Shown: one piece after another, positions 21,167-32,919 of the stretch | Layout: every line of letters starts with the position of its first letter | How positions within the stretch are numbered: position 1 is the stretch's first letter | Source of the DNA: Mycobacterium sp. | Lineage (GTDB): Bacteria; Actinomycetota; Actinomycetes; Mycobacteriales; Mycobacteriaceae | Assembly (NCBI GenBank): GCA_018401645.1 | Contig: JAGYKK010000011.1 | Location: 19,154 to 83,153, forward strand | Direction of reading: 5' to 3' | DNA length: 64,000 nucleotides | Made by a program: the position numbers and the translations under genes | The notes under the pieces: generated by a model | Told to the model about the DNA's origin: nothing | Database searches by the model: none | What the model saw: only the letters and a program-made list of their open reading frames with translations

Positions 21167-22348
21167 ATGTCGTCCCTGCCGCCGCTGGTATCCCCGGCCG
21201 CGGAACTGTCCCGTGAGGAACTCCAGCGCTACAGCCGCCACCTGCTCATTCCCGACGTCGGGGTGCTGGGCCAGCGGCGGCTGAAGAACGCCCGGGTGCT
21301 GGTGATCGGGGCCGGCGGGCTGGGCTCGCCGACACTGCTCTATCTGGCCGCCGCCGGGATCGGCACCCTGGGCATCGTCGAGTTCGACGTCGTGGAGGAG
21401 TCCAACCTGCAGCGCCAGATCATCCACGGCAGCTCTGATATCGGCCGGCCCAAGGCGCACAGCGCCCGCGATTCCCTCGCCGAGATCAACCCGTTCGTCG
21501 CCGTCGCACTGCACGAGTTTCGGTTGACGGCCGACAATGCCGTCGCGTTGTTCGCCGACTACGACCTCATCATCGACGGCACCGACAACTTCGCCACCCG
21601 CTACCTGGTCAACGATGCCGCGGTGTTGGCGCGCAAGCCCTCGGTGTGGGGCGCGATCCATCAGTTCGCCGGCCAGGTCTCGGTGTTCTGGGAGCACGCA
21701 CCGCAGGGCCCCGACGGGCAACCGCGCGGCCTCAACTACCGCGACCTCTATCCCGAACCGCCGCCGGGTGCGGTGCCCTCGTGCGCGGAGGCCGGCGTGC
21801 TGGGGATCCTGTGCGCCTCGGTCGCCGCGGTGATGGCAACCGAAGCGATCAAGCTGATCACCGGAATCGGCGAGACACTGCTGGGCCGCCTGCTGATCTA
21901 TGACGCACTTGCGATGAGCCACACCACGATCGAGATCCGCAGGGATCCGACCGCGCCCACGATCACCGGACTGATCGACTACGACGCGTTCTGCGCCGCG
22001 GGGCCGGATGTCCCGGCCCCGTCGGGCGCGACGATCACGGCATCGGAGTTGGGTGAGCTGATGCGCTCGGGGGCGGCGATCACCCTGATCGACGTCCGCG
22101 AGCCCACTGAGTGGGACATCAACCGCATCTCTGGTGCCGTGCTGATCCCCAAAGCGGCCATTGACTCCGGTGCAGCGCTGGCCGGGCTGCCCCGCGACGC
22201 CGTGACGGTGCTCTACTGCAAGACCGGCGTTCGCTCAGCGCAGGCCCTGACAACGCTGCACCGGGCCGGATTCCGCGACGCGGTGCACCTGGAGGGCGGA
22301 ATCGTGGCCTGGGCCCGCCAATTCGAACCCGACATGGCGATGTACTGA
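21167..22348 (+). CDS. moeZ: adenylyltransferase/sulfurtransferase MoeZ (MoeB-rhodanese fusion)
   Basis: RYSRHLLIPDVG, VLVIGAGGLGSPTLLYLAAAGIG, C-terminal rhodanese with VLYCKTGVRSA. Confidence 0.93.
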   Translation: MSSLPPLVSPAAELSREELQRYSRHLLIPDVGVLGQRRLKNARVLVIGAGGLGSPTLLYLAAAGIGTLGIVEFDVVEESNLQRQIIHGSSDIGRPKAHSARDSLAEINPFVAVALHEFRLTADNAVALFADYDLIIDGTDNFATRYLVNDAAVLARKPSVWGAIHQFAGQVSVFWEHAPQGPDGQPRGLNYRDLYPEPPPGAVPSCAEAGVLGILCASVAAVMATEAIKLITGIGETLLGRLLIYDALAMSHTTIEIRRDPTAPTITGLIDYDAFCAAGPDVPAPSGATITASELGELMRSGAAITLIDVREPTEWDINRISGAVLIPKAAIDSGAALAGLPRDAVTVLYCKTGVRSAQALTTLHRAGFRDAVHLEGGIVAWARQFEPDMAMY

Positions 22349-22384
22349 CCGATCCTGACACCGGTACGCCTTACCCTGGCCACT

Positions 22385-23239
22385 GTGACCGACGAACGCC
22401 CGCCTGAGCATGTCCTGGCGACGTTCGGGGTGAAGTCCGGTGAGCCCACCCGCCTCGGCGCGGGCTGGGAGAGCGGTTGGCGCACCGGGGAGGTGGTGCT
22501 CTCGCAGGTCACCGATCACGCCCGAGCTGCCTGGTCGGCCAAGGTTCGCGAGACGCTGTTCGTCGACGGCCTGCGGTTGGCCCGGCCGGTCCGCTCCACC
22601 GACGGGCGCTACGTCGTCTCGGGCTGGCGCGCGGATACCTTCGTCGCCGGGGCTCCCGAGCCGCGGGATGACGAGGTGGTGGCGACCGGCGTCCGGCTGC
22701 ACGAGGCCACCTCCAAACTGGAACGTCCACGGTTCCTGACCCAGCTGCCGGTGCCGCCGTGGACCGACGCCGACGTGTTCACCACCGCCGATCGCGCGGC
22801 CTGGGAGGAGCGCCCGCTGCAGAGCCTGCCGCTCGGGGCGCCGGCGCTGCCTGAGACCGATGACCGCCAGCAGGCGCGCGAGTTACTCACTCAGCTGGCC
22901 GGGCTGCGAAAGCCGACCAAGGGCTCGCCCCAACTGGTGCACGGCGATCTCTACGGCACCGTGTTATTCGCCGGTGCGGCGGCCCCGGGCATCGTCGACA
23001 TCACCCCCTACTGGCGGCCGGCGTCCTGGGCGGCCGGGGTGGTCGTCGTCGACGCGTTGGCCTGGGGTGACGCCGACGACGGCCTCGTCGAACGGTGGGA
23101 TGCCCTGCCGGAGTGGTCGCAAATGTTGTTGCGGGCGTTGATGTTTCGGCTCGCAGTGCACGCCCTGCATCCGCTGTCCTCCGAGGAGACGTTCCCGGGC
23201 CTGCTGCGTACCGCGGCGCTGGTTCGAATGGTGCTCTAG
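22385..23239 (+). CDS. TIGR02569-like conserved protein (Rv3205c-type)
   Basis: VTDERPPEHVLATFGVKSGEPTRLGAGWESGWRTGEVVLSQV; synteny. Confidence 0.8.
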   Translation: MTDERPPEHVLATFGVKSGEPTRLGAGWESGWRTGEVVLSQVTDHARAAWSAKVRETLFVDGLRLARPVRSTDGRYVVSGWRADTFVAGAPEPRDDEVVATGVRLHEATSKLERPRFLTQLPVPPWTDADVFTTADRAAWEERPLQSLPLGAPALPETDDRQQARELLTQLAGLRKPTKGSPQLVHGDLYGTVLFAGAAAPGIVDITPYWRPASWAAGVVVVDALAWGDADDGLVERWDALPEWSQMLLRALMFRLAVHALHPLSSEETFPGLLRTAALVRMVL

Positions 23240-24027
23240 GCGAGCAGGTCGCGGATGGCCGCGGCGGTCTCGACGGGTTTGGCCAACGGCACCATGTGGC
23301 GGCAGTCCAGGTCCACCAGCGCGAAGGAAGGCCCGAGGATCTCAGTCAAACCATCGATCAGTCTGGCGCCGACATAGGGTGGATCCGACAATGCCCCGCG
23401 GATCAGGATGGTGGGAGTTCGGTTGCGCGGCAACACGATATCGCGGGCGAGCTCGCTCCAATAGGACATCATCGCCGGAACACAGATCCGCCACCGGTAC
23501 CGCCCGTCGGGCGATGCGACAAGGTGTTCGTTAAGTTCGTCGTCGATCAGTCCGGCCGGTACGTCGGCCCAGGCGGCGTTGACCTTCTCCGCGCGCGCCT
23601 GTTCGGGGTCGGGGTAGTCCGGCGAAGCCAGCATCGCCTCGGCGACCGCGCGCATCCGGTCACCGTCCAAGCCGATCGCCGGGTCCAGCAGGACCAGGCC
23701 GGACACCAGATCCGGGCAGGCCGCTGCCAGGTGCAGGGCGATCGCACCGCCGAAGGAATGACCCACCACCACCACCGGGTGCACGGCCTCACGTTCGATC
23801 AGACCGGCCAGCGCGGCGACGTTGGCGTCGATGGTCCACGGCGCCGACCACGACGAGCGGCCGTGGCCGAGCAGATCCGGTGCCAGCACGGTGAATTCGG
23901 CCAAATGCTCATCGGCGAGGGTGTGCCAGCGCCGGCCGTGTCCGGTCAAACCGTGGATCATCAGGATCTGCACCGGGCCGGGCGGGCCGAATCGGTTCAG
24001 GTGGAGTTCGCCGGGCACGGACCCCAT
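23236..24027 (-). CDS. alpha/beta hydrolase (LipV-like)
   Basis: MIHGLTGHGRRW, VVGHSFGGAIALHLA nucleophile elbow. Confidence 0.9.
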   Translation of the reverse strand: MGSVPGELHLNRFGPPGPVQILMIHGLTGHGRRWHTLADEHLAEFTVLAPDLLGHGRSSWSAPWTIDANVAALAGLIEREAVHPVVVVGHSFGGAIALHLAAACPDLVSGLVLLDPAIGLDGDRMRAVAEAMLASPDYPDPEQARAEKVNAAWADVPAGLIDDELNEHLVASPDGRYRWRICVPAMMSYWSELARDIVLPRNRTPTILIRGALSDPPYVGARLIDGLTEILGPSFALVDLDCRHMVPLAKPVETAAAIRDLLA

Positions 24028-24088
24028 GCTGCCAGCCCGGGCTGTTCCGGCGGCGGATTTGTCAGACCTCCGTGGTGTCATGCCGGTA

Positions 24089-27000
24089 TGGGCATCCTTC
24101 GCGTCATGGGCGGGCCGGGCACCGGCAAGAGCACCCTGCTGGTGCAGGCCGCCGCCGCCCACATCGGCACCGGGGCCGATCCGGAGTCGGTGCTCCTGCT
24201 GACGCCCAGCCGGTTGGCAGCCGGCACCCGCGGCGCGTTGACGGCGCTGTTGCTCAATGCCGGTTCCGGTGAGCACGCGGTGGTGCGCGAACCACTGGTG
24301 CGATCCCTGCACAGCTACGCCTTCGGGGTACTGCGCAACGCGGCGGCGCGCGCCGGTGATCCACCGCCGCGGCTGGTGACCGGGGCCGAGCAGGACGGTG
24401 TCATCCGCGAGTTGCTCGCCGGTGACCTCGCCGACGGGCCCGCCTGCGCCTCGCGCTGGCCGCGGGAGTTACGGCCCGCTCTCGTCGCGGCCGGCTTCGC
24501 GACCGAACTGCGCGACCTTTTGGCCCGCTGCGCTCAACGTGGCGTCGACCCGGTGGCGTTGCAGCGCATCGGTCGGTCGGCCAGCCGCCCGGAGTGGGTG
24601 GCCGCAGGCCGCTTTGCCCAGCAATTCGAACAGGTGATGTTGTTGCGCGCCTCGGTCGGCACGGCCGCGCCGCAGGCAACCGTCCCGGCCCTGGGTGCCG
24701 CCGATCTCGTCGGCGCCGCCCTGGAGGCACTGGCCGCCGACGCCGCTCTGTTGGCCGCCGAACGAGCCCGGATCCGGCTGCTCCTCGTCGATGACGCTCA
24801 GCACCTCGACCCGCAGGCGGCCGAATTGATCCGGGTGCTGGCCGCCGGAAGTGAGCTGACCGTGCTCGCCGGTGATCCGAATCAGGCGGTGTTCGGTTTC
24901 CGCGGTGCCGATGCTGATCTGCTGTCGGCGGATTCACCGGCGATCACCCTGACTCGCTCGCACCGCTGCGCGCCGGCGATCGCGCGGGCGATCAGTGGGA
25001 TGGCGGCCGGACTGCCCGGGACCGGCTGGCGGACACTCGACGGTCGCGACGACCCCGACGAAGGCTCGGTGACCGTGACGGTGGCCGCGTCCGGACATGC
25101 CGAGGCCGCCCTGATCGCCGACAGCCTGCGCCGGGCCCACCTCGTCGACGGTATCCCGTGGTCGCAGCTGGCGGTGATCGTGCGTTCGGCAGCCTCCGCC
25201 AGAACGCTGGCTCGGGCACTGACGGTCGCCGGGGTTCCCGTGGATCAACCGGCGTTGTGCGGGGCCATCAGCGAGCAACCCGGCGCCCGCATGCTGCTGA
25301 CCGTGTTGGCCGCCACCGAGAACGGCCTCGACGACGACGGGGCCGAGGCGCTGCTGACCGGCCCCCTCGGCCGGGTGGATCCGGTGACCCTGCGCCAGCT
25401 GCGCCGCGCGCCGCTCGAAGGCCAGCAGCAGCCCGACCGGGTTCAAAGCTGCGCGCGGCACTCATCGGGCCGGCCCCACAGCTGCCGGTGACCCTCACCG
25501 CGCCGGTCAAGCGGGTGCGAGCGGTGCTCGCCGCGGCTGCTCGCAGCCACCGCAGCCACCACGATCCGCGCTACACACTGTGGCTGGCGTGGGAACGCAG
25601 TGGCCTGCAGCGCCGCTGGGTGGCCGCCGCCGACGGCAGGGCCACCGACAGTGCCCTGGCCGAGCGCAACCTCGGCGCCGTCACCGCACTGTTCGACATC
25701 ACCGAGGCCTACGTGGCCCGCACCGCCGGTGCCTCACTGTCGGGTCTGCTTGACCACGTCGCGTGCTGCAACTGCCCTGGTGGCTGCCGATGCCGCTCCC
25801 GCGGGGAGACGGTGGCGGTGCTCAGTCCGCATGCCGCTCTCGGGCGTGACTGGGAGATGGTCGTGATCGCCGGCGTGCAGGACGGACTGTGGCCCAACAC
25901 CACTCCCCGCGGCGGGGTGCTGGGCACCCAGCGCCTGCTCGACGTTCTCGATGGTCTCGGCGAGGACGTCTCGGTTCGCGCCCCGTTGCTGGCCGAGGAG
26001 CGGCGCCTGCTGATCGCCGCGATGGGCCGGGCCCGCGGCTGCTGATCACCGCGGTGGACCTCGCCCATGACGCCGGCGATGAGGCGGCCGTGGCGTCGGT
26101 CTTCATCCCAGAGTTGATCCGATTGGCTACCGGCGATGTCGCGGCCATCGGGGGGGCTCCGGTCCAAGCCCCGCAGGTGCTTTCACCAGCCGCGGTGGTG
26201 GGCCGGCTCCGAGCCGTGGTCTGCGCCCCGGACGGCACGGTCGAAGACAGCCGACGCGTCTGTGCCGCAGAGCAATTGGGCCGCCTGGCAGCCGCCGGCG
26301 TGCCGGGCGCCGACCCACGTCAGTGGCACGGTGTGGAGCCACTGAGCACCGATGAGCCGTTGTGGAGCGGTGGTGAGCACACCGTCACGTTGAGTCCGTC
26401 GACGTTGCAAACGTTGTCGGACTGCCCGCTGCGCTGGCTGGCTGAACGCCATGGCGGCACCGGAGTTCGCGCGCTGAACTCGACCCTGGGATCGGTGGTG
26501 CACGCCCTGGTCGCTGAGTCATCCACGAGTGAGGGGCACCTGGTCGCCCAACTCGAAGAAGTCTGGGCCGCTTTGCCCTTCGACTCACCCTGGTATGCCG
26601 CCAACGAACTCGAACGCCACCGCGCCATGTTGTCGGCGTTCGTCGCCTGGCGCGCCGCGACCCGCCATGAACTCACCGAGGTCGGCACCGAGGTGGCCCT
26701 GGACGGCGTTCTCGTCGCCCCGGCCGACGGGCTGCCCGGAGTCCGGGTCCGTGGCCGCATTGATCGCCTTGAGCGCGATGCTCAGGGCCGGCTGGTCGTT
26801 GTCGACGTCAAGACCGCCAAGAGCCCGGTCACCAAGGACGACGCCCAGCAGCACGCTCAACTCGGCCTCTACCAATTGGCGGTCAGCGCGGGCCTTCTCG
26901 ACGGTCTCAATCAACCGGGTGTCGATCAACCGGGAGGCGATCAACCGGGAAGCGATCAACCGGGAGGCGGCCGACTTGTCTACGTCGGTAAAGCCGTTGC

Positions 27001-27202
27001 CGCCGGTGGCGCCACCGAACGTGAGCAGAGCGTGCTCGGCCCCGGGGACATGGTGCAGTGGAGCCAGACCGTGCGCGGCGCCGCGGCCGCCACCGCCGGA
27101 CCGACCTTCGCCGCCCGGGTCAACGACGGATGTTCGCACTGTCCGATCCGCCCGACCTGCCCGGCCCACACCGCACCGTCCGGAACCGCGGAGCCGTCAT
27201 GA
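24089..27202 (+). CDS. adnA: ATP-dependent helicase/nuclease AdnA with at least three frameshift sites
   Basis: MGGPGTGKSTLLVQAA; LLVDDAQHLDPQ; LAGDPNQAVFGFRG; RecB-type VVDVKTAK...YQLAV; CSHCPIRPTCPAH Fe-S cysteines; continues across frames near 25440, ~25750-25800 and 26040. Confidence 0.92.
26909..26968 (+). repeat. 15-bp minisatellite in adnA (about 4 copies)
   Basis: (c)gatcaaccgggaggc-like units encoding NQPGVDQPGGDQPGSDQPGG. Confidence 0.95.
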
Positions 27203-30200
27203 TCTACACCCCGATCGAACTCGCTGCAGCACTGGGACTTCCGGAGCCCACCGATGAGCAGGCCGCGGTGATCTGCGCCGAGCCCGGCCCGTTGGTGGTG
27301 GTCGCCGGGGCCGGTGCGGGAAAGACCGAGACCATGGCCGCCCGGGTGGTGTGGCTGGTGGCCAACGGCTACGCCGACCCGGGTCAGGTACTCGGCCTGA
27401 CCTTCACCCGCAAGGCAGCCGGCCAACTGCTGCGCCGGGTGCGCTCCCGGCTGGCCCGGTTGGCCGGTCATCTGGGGACGGAGGTGACCGGCGCAGCGGG
27501 GACTCTCATGGTCAGCACCTACCACGCCTTCGCCGGGGCGCTGCTGCGTGAATTCGGTTTACTGCTCCCGGTCGAGCCGGACGCCCGGCTGCTGAGCGAG
27601 ACCGAGATGTGGCAGTTGGCCTTCGACGTCGTCAGCCGCCATCCACACCCGCTGCCCACCGACAAGAGTCCGGCCGCGGTCACCGCGATGGTGCGGGCGC
27701 TCTCTGATGAGCTCGCCGAGCATCTGGTCGACACCAGCGGGCTGCGCGACACCCACGTCGAACTCGAGCGGCTCGTACACTTCCTGCCCGCCGGTCCCCG
27801 CCAGCGCGATACCGGCCCCAATCGCGCGCTGCTTGGCATGCTTGCCACTCAAACCCAGCGCAGCATGCTGGTGCCCCTCATCGACGCCCTGCACGCACGG
27901 ATGCGCGCCGAAAAGGTCATGGACTTCGGTTCGCAGATGTCGGCCGCCGCCCGGTTGGCCGCTACCCATCCGCAGGTCGGCGAACAGTTGCGGGCCCGCT
28001 ACCGGGTGGTGTTGCTCGACGAGTACCAGGACACCGGACACTCCCAGCGGATCGCGCTGTCGGCCCTGTTCGGCGGCGGCCGCGATGACGGCCTCGCGCT
28101 GACCGCCGTCGGCGATCCGATCCAATCGATCTATGGCTGGCGCGGCGCCTCGGCCACCAACCTGCCCCGGTTCACCACCGACTTTCCGCGCGCTGACGGT
28201 ACTGAGGCGCCCACCCTGGAGTTGCGCACCAGTTGGCGTAACCCGCCGCGTGCCCTGCACCTGGCCAACGAGGTCTCCGCGCAGGCCCGTCGCCGCTCGG
28301 TCGCGGTTCGCCCGCTGCAGCCGCGGCCCGGCGCGCAGCCCGGCACCGTGCTGTGCGCGCTGCACAGCGACGTGGTGGCCGAACGCGACTGGTGGCCGAT
28401 CACATCGCCGCTCGCTTCGACGCCGCCGCCCGCGCCGGACTCGAGCCGCCGACGGCCGCGGTGCTGGTGCGGCGCAATGCCGACGCCGGGCCGTCGCCGA
28501 GGCGCTGGGTGCCCGCGGCGTTCCGGTGGACGTGGTCGGTCTGGCCGGTTTGCTGTCGATTCCTGAAGTGGCACAGGTGCTGTCGATGCTGCGCCTGGTC
28601 GCCGACCCGACCGCCGGTGCGGCGGCGCTGGCGGTACTGACCGGCCACGCTGGCGGCTGGGCGCCGGGACCTGGCCGCGCTGTGGCGCCGCGCGGTGGTC
28701 CTCGACGGACAGAAGATCGCGGCGGAATCGGTGCACCAGATCGTCGCCGCGGCCGCCATCGATGCCGAGTCCGCCAGTTTGGCCGACGCACTGGCCGATC
28801 CGGGTGCGCCGGAGACGTACTCGACGCGGGGGTATGCGCGGCTGACCGCCCTCGCCAATGAACTGGCACGGCTACGACATTTCCTGGCCCACCCCGTCAG
28901 TGATCTGGCTGCCGAGGTTCGCCGGGTCACCGGCGTCGACGCCGAGGTGCGCGCGGCGCGTCCGATCGGGTCCGAAGGCACCGGCACCGAACACCTGGAT
29001 CGCTTCGCCGACGTCGTCGCCGGCTACACCGAACGCGCCAACGCCGACGTGACCGGCCTGCTGGCCTACCTTGACGCGGCGGCCATCGTGGAGAACGGCT
29101 TGGCTCAGCCGAGGTCGGCGTCGCCGCCGGGCGGGTGCAGATCCTCACCGTGCATGCCGCAAAAGGCCTGGAGTGGCAGATCGTGGCGGTTCCGCACCTG
29201 TCCGCGCGGGTGTTCCCCTCCACCGGGATGGCGCGCACCTGGCTCAACGACGCGGGCGCACTCCCGCCACTGCTGCGTGGCGATACCGGACTGCTCGGGG
29301 TGCCGGTGCTGGACACCTCCGCGGTCACCGACCGCAAGGCACTGGCCGACGTCATCGACGCTCATCGAAATCAGTTGGCGCAGCGTCGCATCGATGAGGA
29401 ACGCCGACTCCTCTATGTTGCGCTGACCCGGGCCGAGGACACCGTGCTGCTGTCGGGTTACCACTGGGGCGCCGGTGGTGCCAAACCGCGCGGGCCGTCG
29501 GACTTCCTGGTTGAGATCAAGGACATCATCGAGGCTTCGGTGGTTGCCGGCGATCCGTGCGGGGTGGTCGAACACTGGGCGCCCGCGCCGGCTGCTGGCG
29601 AGCCGAACCCCCTGCGCGACAACGCTGCGGAAGTGCTGTGGCCGATTGATCCGCTGCGGGCCCGCTCCGAGGTCGAGCGCGGCGCGGCGATGGTGACCGC
29701 CGCGATGGCGAGTTCACCGCACGACGTGGGAGCCATCGCCGACGCCGGGGATCCGGAGGGCCTGATCGCCGATGTCGACGCCCTGCTGGCCGAGCGCGCC
29801 CGGGTGGGCGTCCGGCGTCCGGTCAGACTGCCCGCGCAACTGTCGGTCAGCGCGCTCGTCGAACTCGGGCGTGACCCGCTGGCCGCCGCCCGCCGGCTGA
29901 ACCGTCGACTGCCGGCCCGTCCGGATGCCCATGCCCTGCTGGGCACCGCGTTCCATGATTGGGTGCAACGGCTCTACGGGGCCGACCGGTTGTTCGACCT
30001 CGAGGACCTGCCGGGGGCGGGTGTTCCGCAGGCCACCGACAGCGAGGAGTTGGCGAAATTGCAGGACGCTTTCACCGCGTCGCCGTGGGCGGCGCGTACG
30101 CCCGTCGACGTTGAGGTGGGTTTCGAGATGGCGATCGGCGACACAGTCGTGCGGGGACGTATCGACGCGGTGTTCGCCGACGCCGACGGTGGCGTCACCG

Positions 30201-30451
30201 TTGTGGACTGGAAGACCGGTGAGCCGCCCGCCGACGACGATGCGCGCCGACACGCCGCGGTGCAACTCGCGGTCTATCGGTTGGCATGGGCGGGGCTGGC
30301 GGGTTGCCCACTGGCGCAGGTGCGCGCGGCATTTCACTACGTGCGCTCCGGGCGCACCGTGCGCCCGGAGGTGTTACCGGATGCCGACGAACTCGCCGGG
30401 ATGCTCAGGCCGGACGCACTGCTCAGCCGCGCAGGGGAGCGTTGCGTCTGA
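27199..30451 (+). CDS. adnB: ATP-dependent helicase/nuclease AdnB with several 1-bp deletions
   Basis: VAGAGAGKTETMAARVVWLV; LLDEYQDTGHSQR; AVGDPIQSIYGWRGAS; VTVVDWKTGEPP; frames broken near 28391, 28490, 28647, 28667 and 29107. Confidence 0.93.
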
Positions 30452-30820
30452 TCCGTAGCGCCGCGACGATCATCGGGATCTGCATCGGCAGCCGGGCCAG
30501 CGCCCCGATCCGCATCGGTAACGGCTTGTCCTCCACAGCCGGACCATGTTGATGTTGGCCGGGAGAACCGCTAGGAACAACGCAACCGCCGCCGCGGCGC
30601 CAAGTCGGCGCGTCCGCGGGACCAGCAGCAATCCGCCCACGCCGATCTCGGCCACCCCGGAAGCCAGGGTGTAGAACCGGGGGCCGCCGGGCAGTTCGGC
30701 GGGAACGATCGTGTCGAACGGCTTCGGCGCCAGGAAGTGGCCCGCTCCGGCAACGATCAGCATCACCGCCATCCGGTAGGCGGGGCGCTGGCTGGTGGAT
30801 TCGGCGGAAGTTTCGGGCAT
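30423..30820 (-). CDS. DoxX-like membrane protein (frameshifted near 30537)
   Basis: MPETSAESTSQRPAYRMAVMLIVAGAGHFLAPKPFDTIVPAELPG...LFLAVLPANINMVRLW; other frame continues EDKPLPMRIGALARLPMQIPMIVAALRIRRNAPLRG*. Confidence 0.8.
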
Positions 30821-30889
30821 GGTTACATAATGGCGGTGTGCGGCCATTTCCCTCGGCAAAACAGCCGGGTCAGTCCATGATGGACACCG

Positions 30890-31966
30890 ATGGCTGATCG
30901 TCGACTGCGTCACCTGCGGGCCATCGAGGACAATCTGGGCGCCAAGCCCGACGCCGCCCTCGTTGACTACCTGCGCATACCGGAAAAGTACGTCAGCCCC
31001 GTCCGGCGCATCGCGCTTCGGGTGGTGTACGCGCTGTCCGCGCTGTTCATCGCGGCGATCGTCGTCTACCTCGACCGCGACGGTTACAACAACGCCGCCG
31101 GCACACCGCTGACCTTCCTGGACTGCCTCTATTACGCCACGGTGTCGCTGTCGACCACCGGCTATGGCGACATCGCCCCGTTCTCCGAGCGGGCCCGGCT
31201 GATGAACATCCTGGTCATCACCCCGCTACGGTTTGCCTTCCTGATCGTGCTGATCGGAACCACCGTCGAGACGCTGACGGCCGCGTCGCGCCAAGCCCTG
31301 AAGATCCAGCATTGGAGGAACACCGTGCGCAACCACACCGTCGTCGTCGGCTACGGCACCAAGGGGCGCACCGCGGTGACGGCCATGATCGGCGACGGGG
31401 TCGCGCCGGCCGACATCGTTGTCGTCGACACCAATCAGGCCTCCCTGGACCGGGCCAACGTGGCCGGCCTGGTGACCGTGCGCGGAGATGCCAACAAATC
31501 CGATGTGCTGCGACTGGCCGGCGCCCAGCACGCCAAGGCGATCATCGTCGCGACCAGTGACGACCCGACTGCGGTGCTGGTGACCCTGACCGCTCGCGAA
31601 CTGGCGCCGTCCGCCACGATCATCGCATCGGTGCGCGAAGCCGAGAACCAGCATCTGCTCCTGCAGTCCGGGGCGAACTCGGTGGTGGTGTCCTCGGAGA
31701 CAGCCGGTCGGCTGCTGGGCCTGGCCACCTCCAAGCCCACCGTGGTCGAGATGATCGACGATCTGCTGACCCCGCACGCCGGGTTCGCCATCGCCGAGCG
31801 TGAGGTGGAACCCAAGGAGGTCGGCGGCTCACCCAAGCATCTGGGCGACATCGTGCTCGGGGTGGTCCGTGACGGCAAGCTGGTTCGGGTAGGCGAACCC
31901 GAGGTTGATTCGCTGGAGAAGAACGATCGCCTGCTGTACGTCCGCGATTCCAACGAAAAAGACTGA
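30890..31966 (+). CDS. potassium channel with TrkA-N (RCK) domain
   Basis: STTGYGDIAPF selectivity filter; VVVGYGTKGRTAVTAMIGDG Rossmann. Confidence 0.93.
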   Translation: MADRRLRHLRAIEDNLGAKPDAALVDYLRIPEKYVSPVRRIALRVVYALSALFIAAIVVYLDRDGYNNAAGTPLTFLDCLYYATVSLSTTGYGDIAPFSERARLMNILVITPLRFAFLIVLIGTTVETLTAASRQALKIQHWRNTVRNHTVVVGYGTKGRTAVTAMIGDGVAPADIVVVDTNQASLDRANVAGLVTVRGDANKSDVLRLAGAQHAKAIIVATSDDPTAVLVTLTARELAPSATIIASVREAENQHLLLQSGANSVVVSSETAGRLLGLATSKPTVVEMIDDLLTPHAGFAIAEREVEPKEVGGSPKHLGDIVLGVVRDGKLVRVGEPEVDSLEKNDRLLYVRDSNEKD

Positions 31967-31971
31967 GCGCA

Positions 31972-32919
31972 TTGAGTTTTGAGCTGCGCAAGGTGCCTTC
32001 GCTATCTCGGGTCGGCGCCGACCGGGCCGATCATCTGCGCACCGACGTCGATGCCGCCATCGCAGGCTGGGCGGACGCGCTGCTGCTACGCGTCGATGAC
32101 CGCAACCAGGTCCTGATTGTCGAGGAACAGTTGGCCCTCGGTCCCGCAGCGGCCTTCGCCGATGACCCCCCCGGCGATGCGGTGTTCCTGGGGCGTATCA
32201 ACGACGGTCGCCATGTTTGGGCGGTGCGGGCCGCACTGGAGGCTTCGGCGGACACGGCGGTGCGCATCGTTGACCCGCGGCGTTCGTCCCAGGGGTTCGA
32301 CGATCTCAGTGCGCAGTTACTGGCCTGCGCGCTCGCGCTGCTGAATTGGCATGACGGTGCGCGTTTCTCGGCTCACGACGGTTCTCCGACCACATCGATC
32401 AGGGGCGGCTGGGCCCGTCGCAATCTGCTCACCGGCCACGAGGAGTTTCCGCGGATCGATCCGGCGGTGATCTGCCTGGTGCACGACGGCGGCGACCGCG
32501 CGGTGCTGGCCCGCCAGACCATGTGGCCGCCGCGACTGTTCTCGCTGCTGGCCGGTTTCGTGGAGGCCGGCGAATCATTCGAATCGTGTGTGGCGCGCGA
32601 GATCGCCGAGGAGATCGGCCTGGACGTGCGGGAGGTGCGCTACCTCGGCAGTCAGCCGTGGCCGTTCCCACGGTCGTTGATGATCGGTTTCCACGCTCTC
32701 GGTGATCCCGATCAGGAGTTCGCCTTTAACGACGGCGAGATCGCCGAGGCGGCCTGGTTCACCCGCGCCGAGGTGCGCACCGCCCTGGAGGTCGGGGACT
32801 GGAGCAGCGACTCGGACTCGCGGTTGCTGCTGCCTGGGTCGATTTCGATCGCCCGGGAGATCATCGAATCCTGGGCGTATCAGGACATCGACACCTCGGG
32901 CGTGTCAGGCGGCGGGTAG
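31972..32919 (+). CDS. nudC: NAD(+)/NADH diphosphatase NudC
   Basis: Nudix box GFVEAGESFESCVAREIAEEIGL and downstream SQPWPFPRS motif; likely TTG start. Confidence 0.94.
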   Translation: MSFELRKVPSLSRVGADRADHLRTDVDAAIAGWADALLLRVDDRNQVLIVEEQLALGPAAAFADDPPGDAVFLGRINDGRHVWAVRAALEASADTAVRIVDPRRSSQGFDDLSAQLLACALALLNWHDGARFSAHDGSPTTSIRGGWARRNLLTGHEEFPRIDPAVICLVHDGGDRAVLARQTMWPPRLFSLLAGFVEAGESFESCVAREIAEEIGLDVREVRYLGSQPWPFPRSLMIGFHALGDPDQEFAFNDGEIAEAAWFTRAEVRTALEVGDWSSDSDSRLLLPGSISIAREIIESWAYQDIDTSGVSGGG

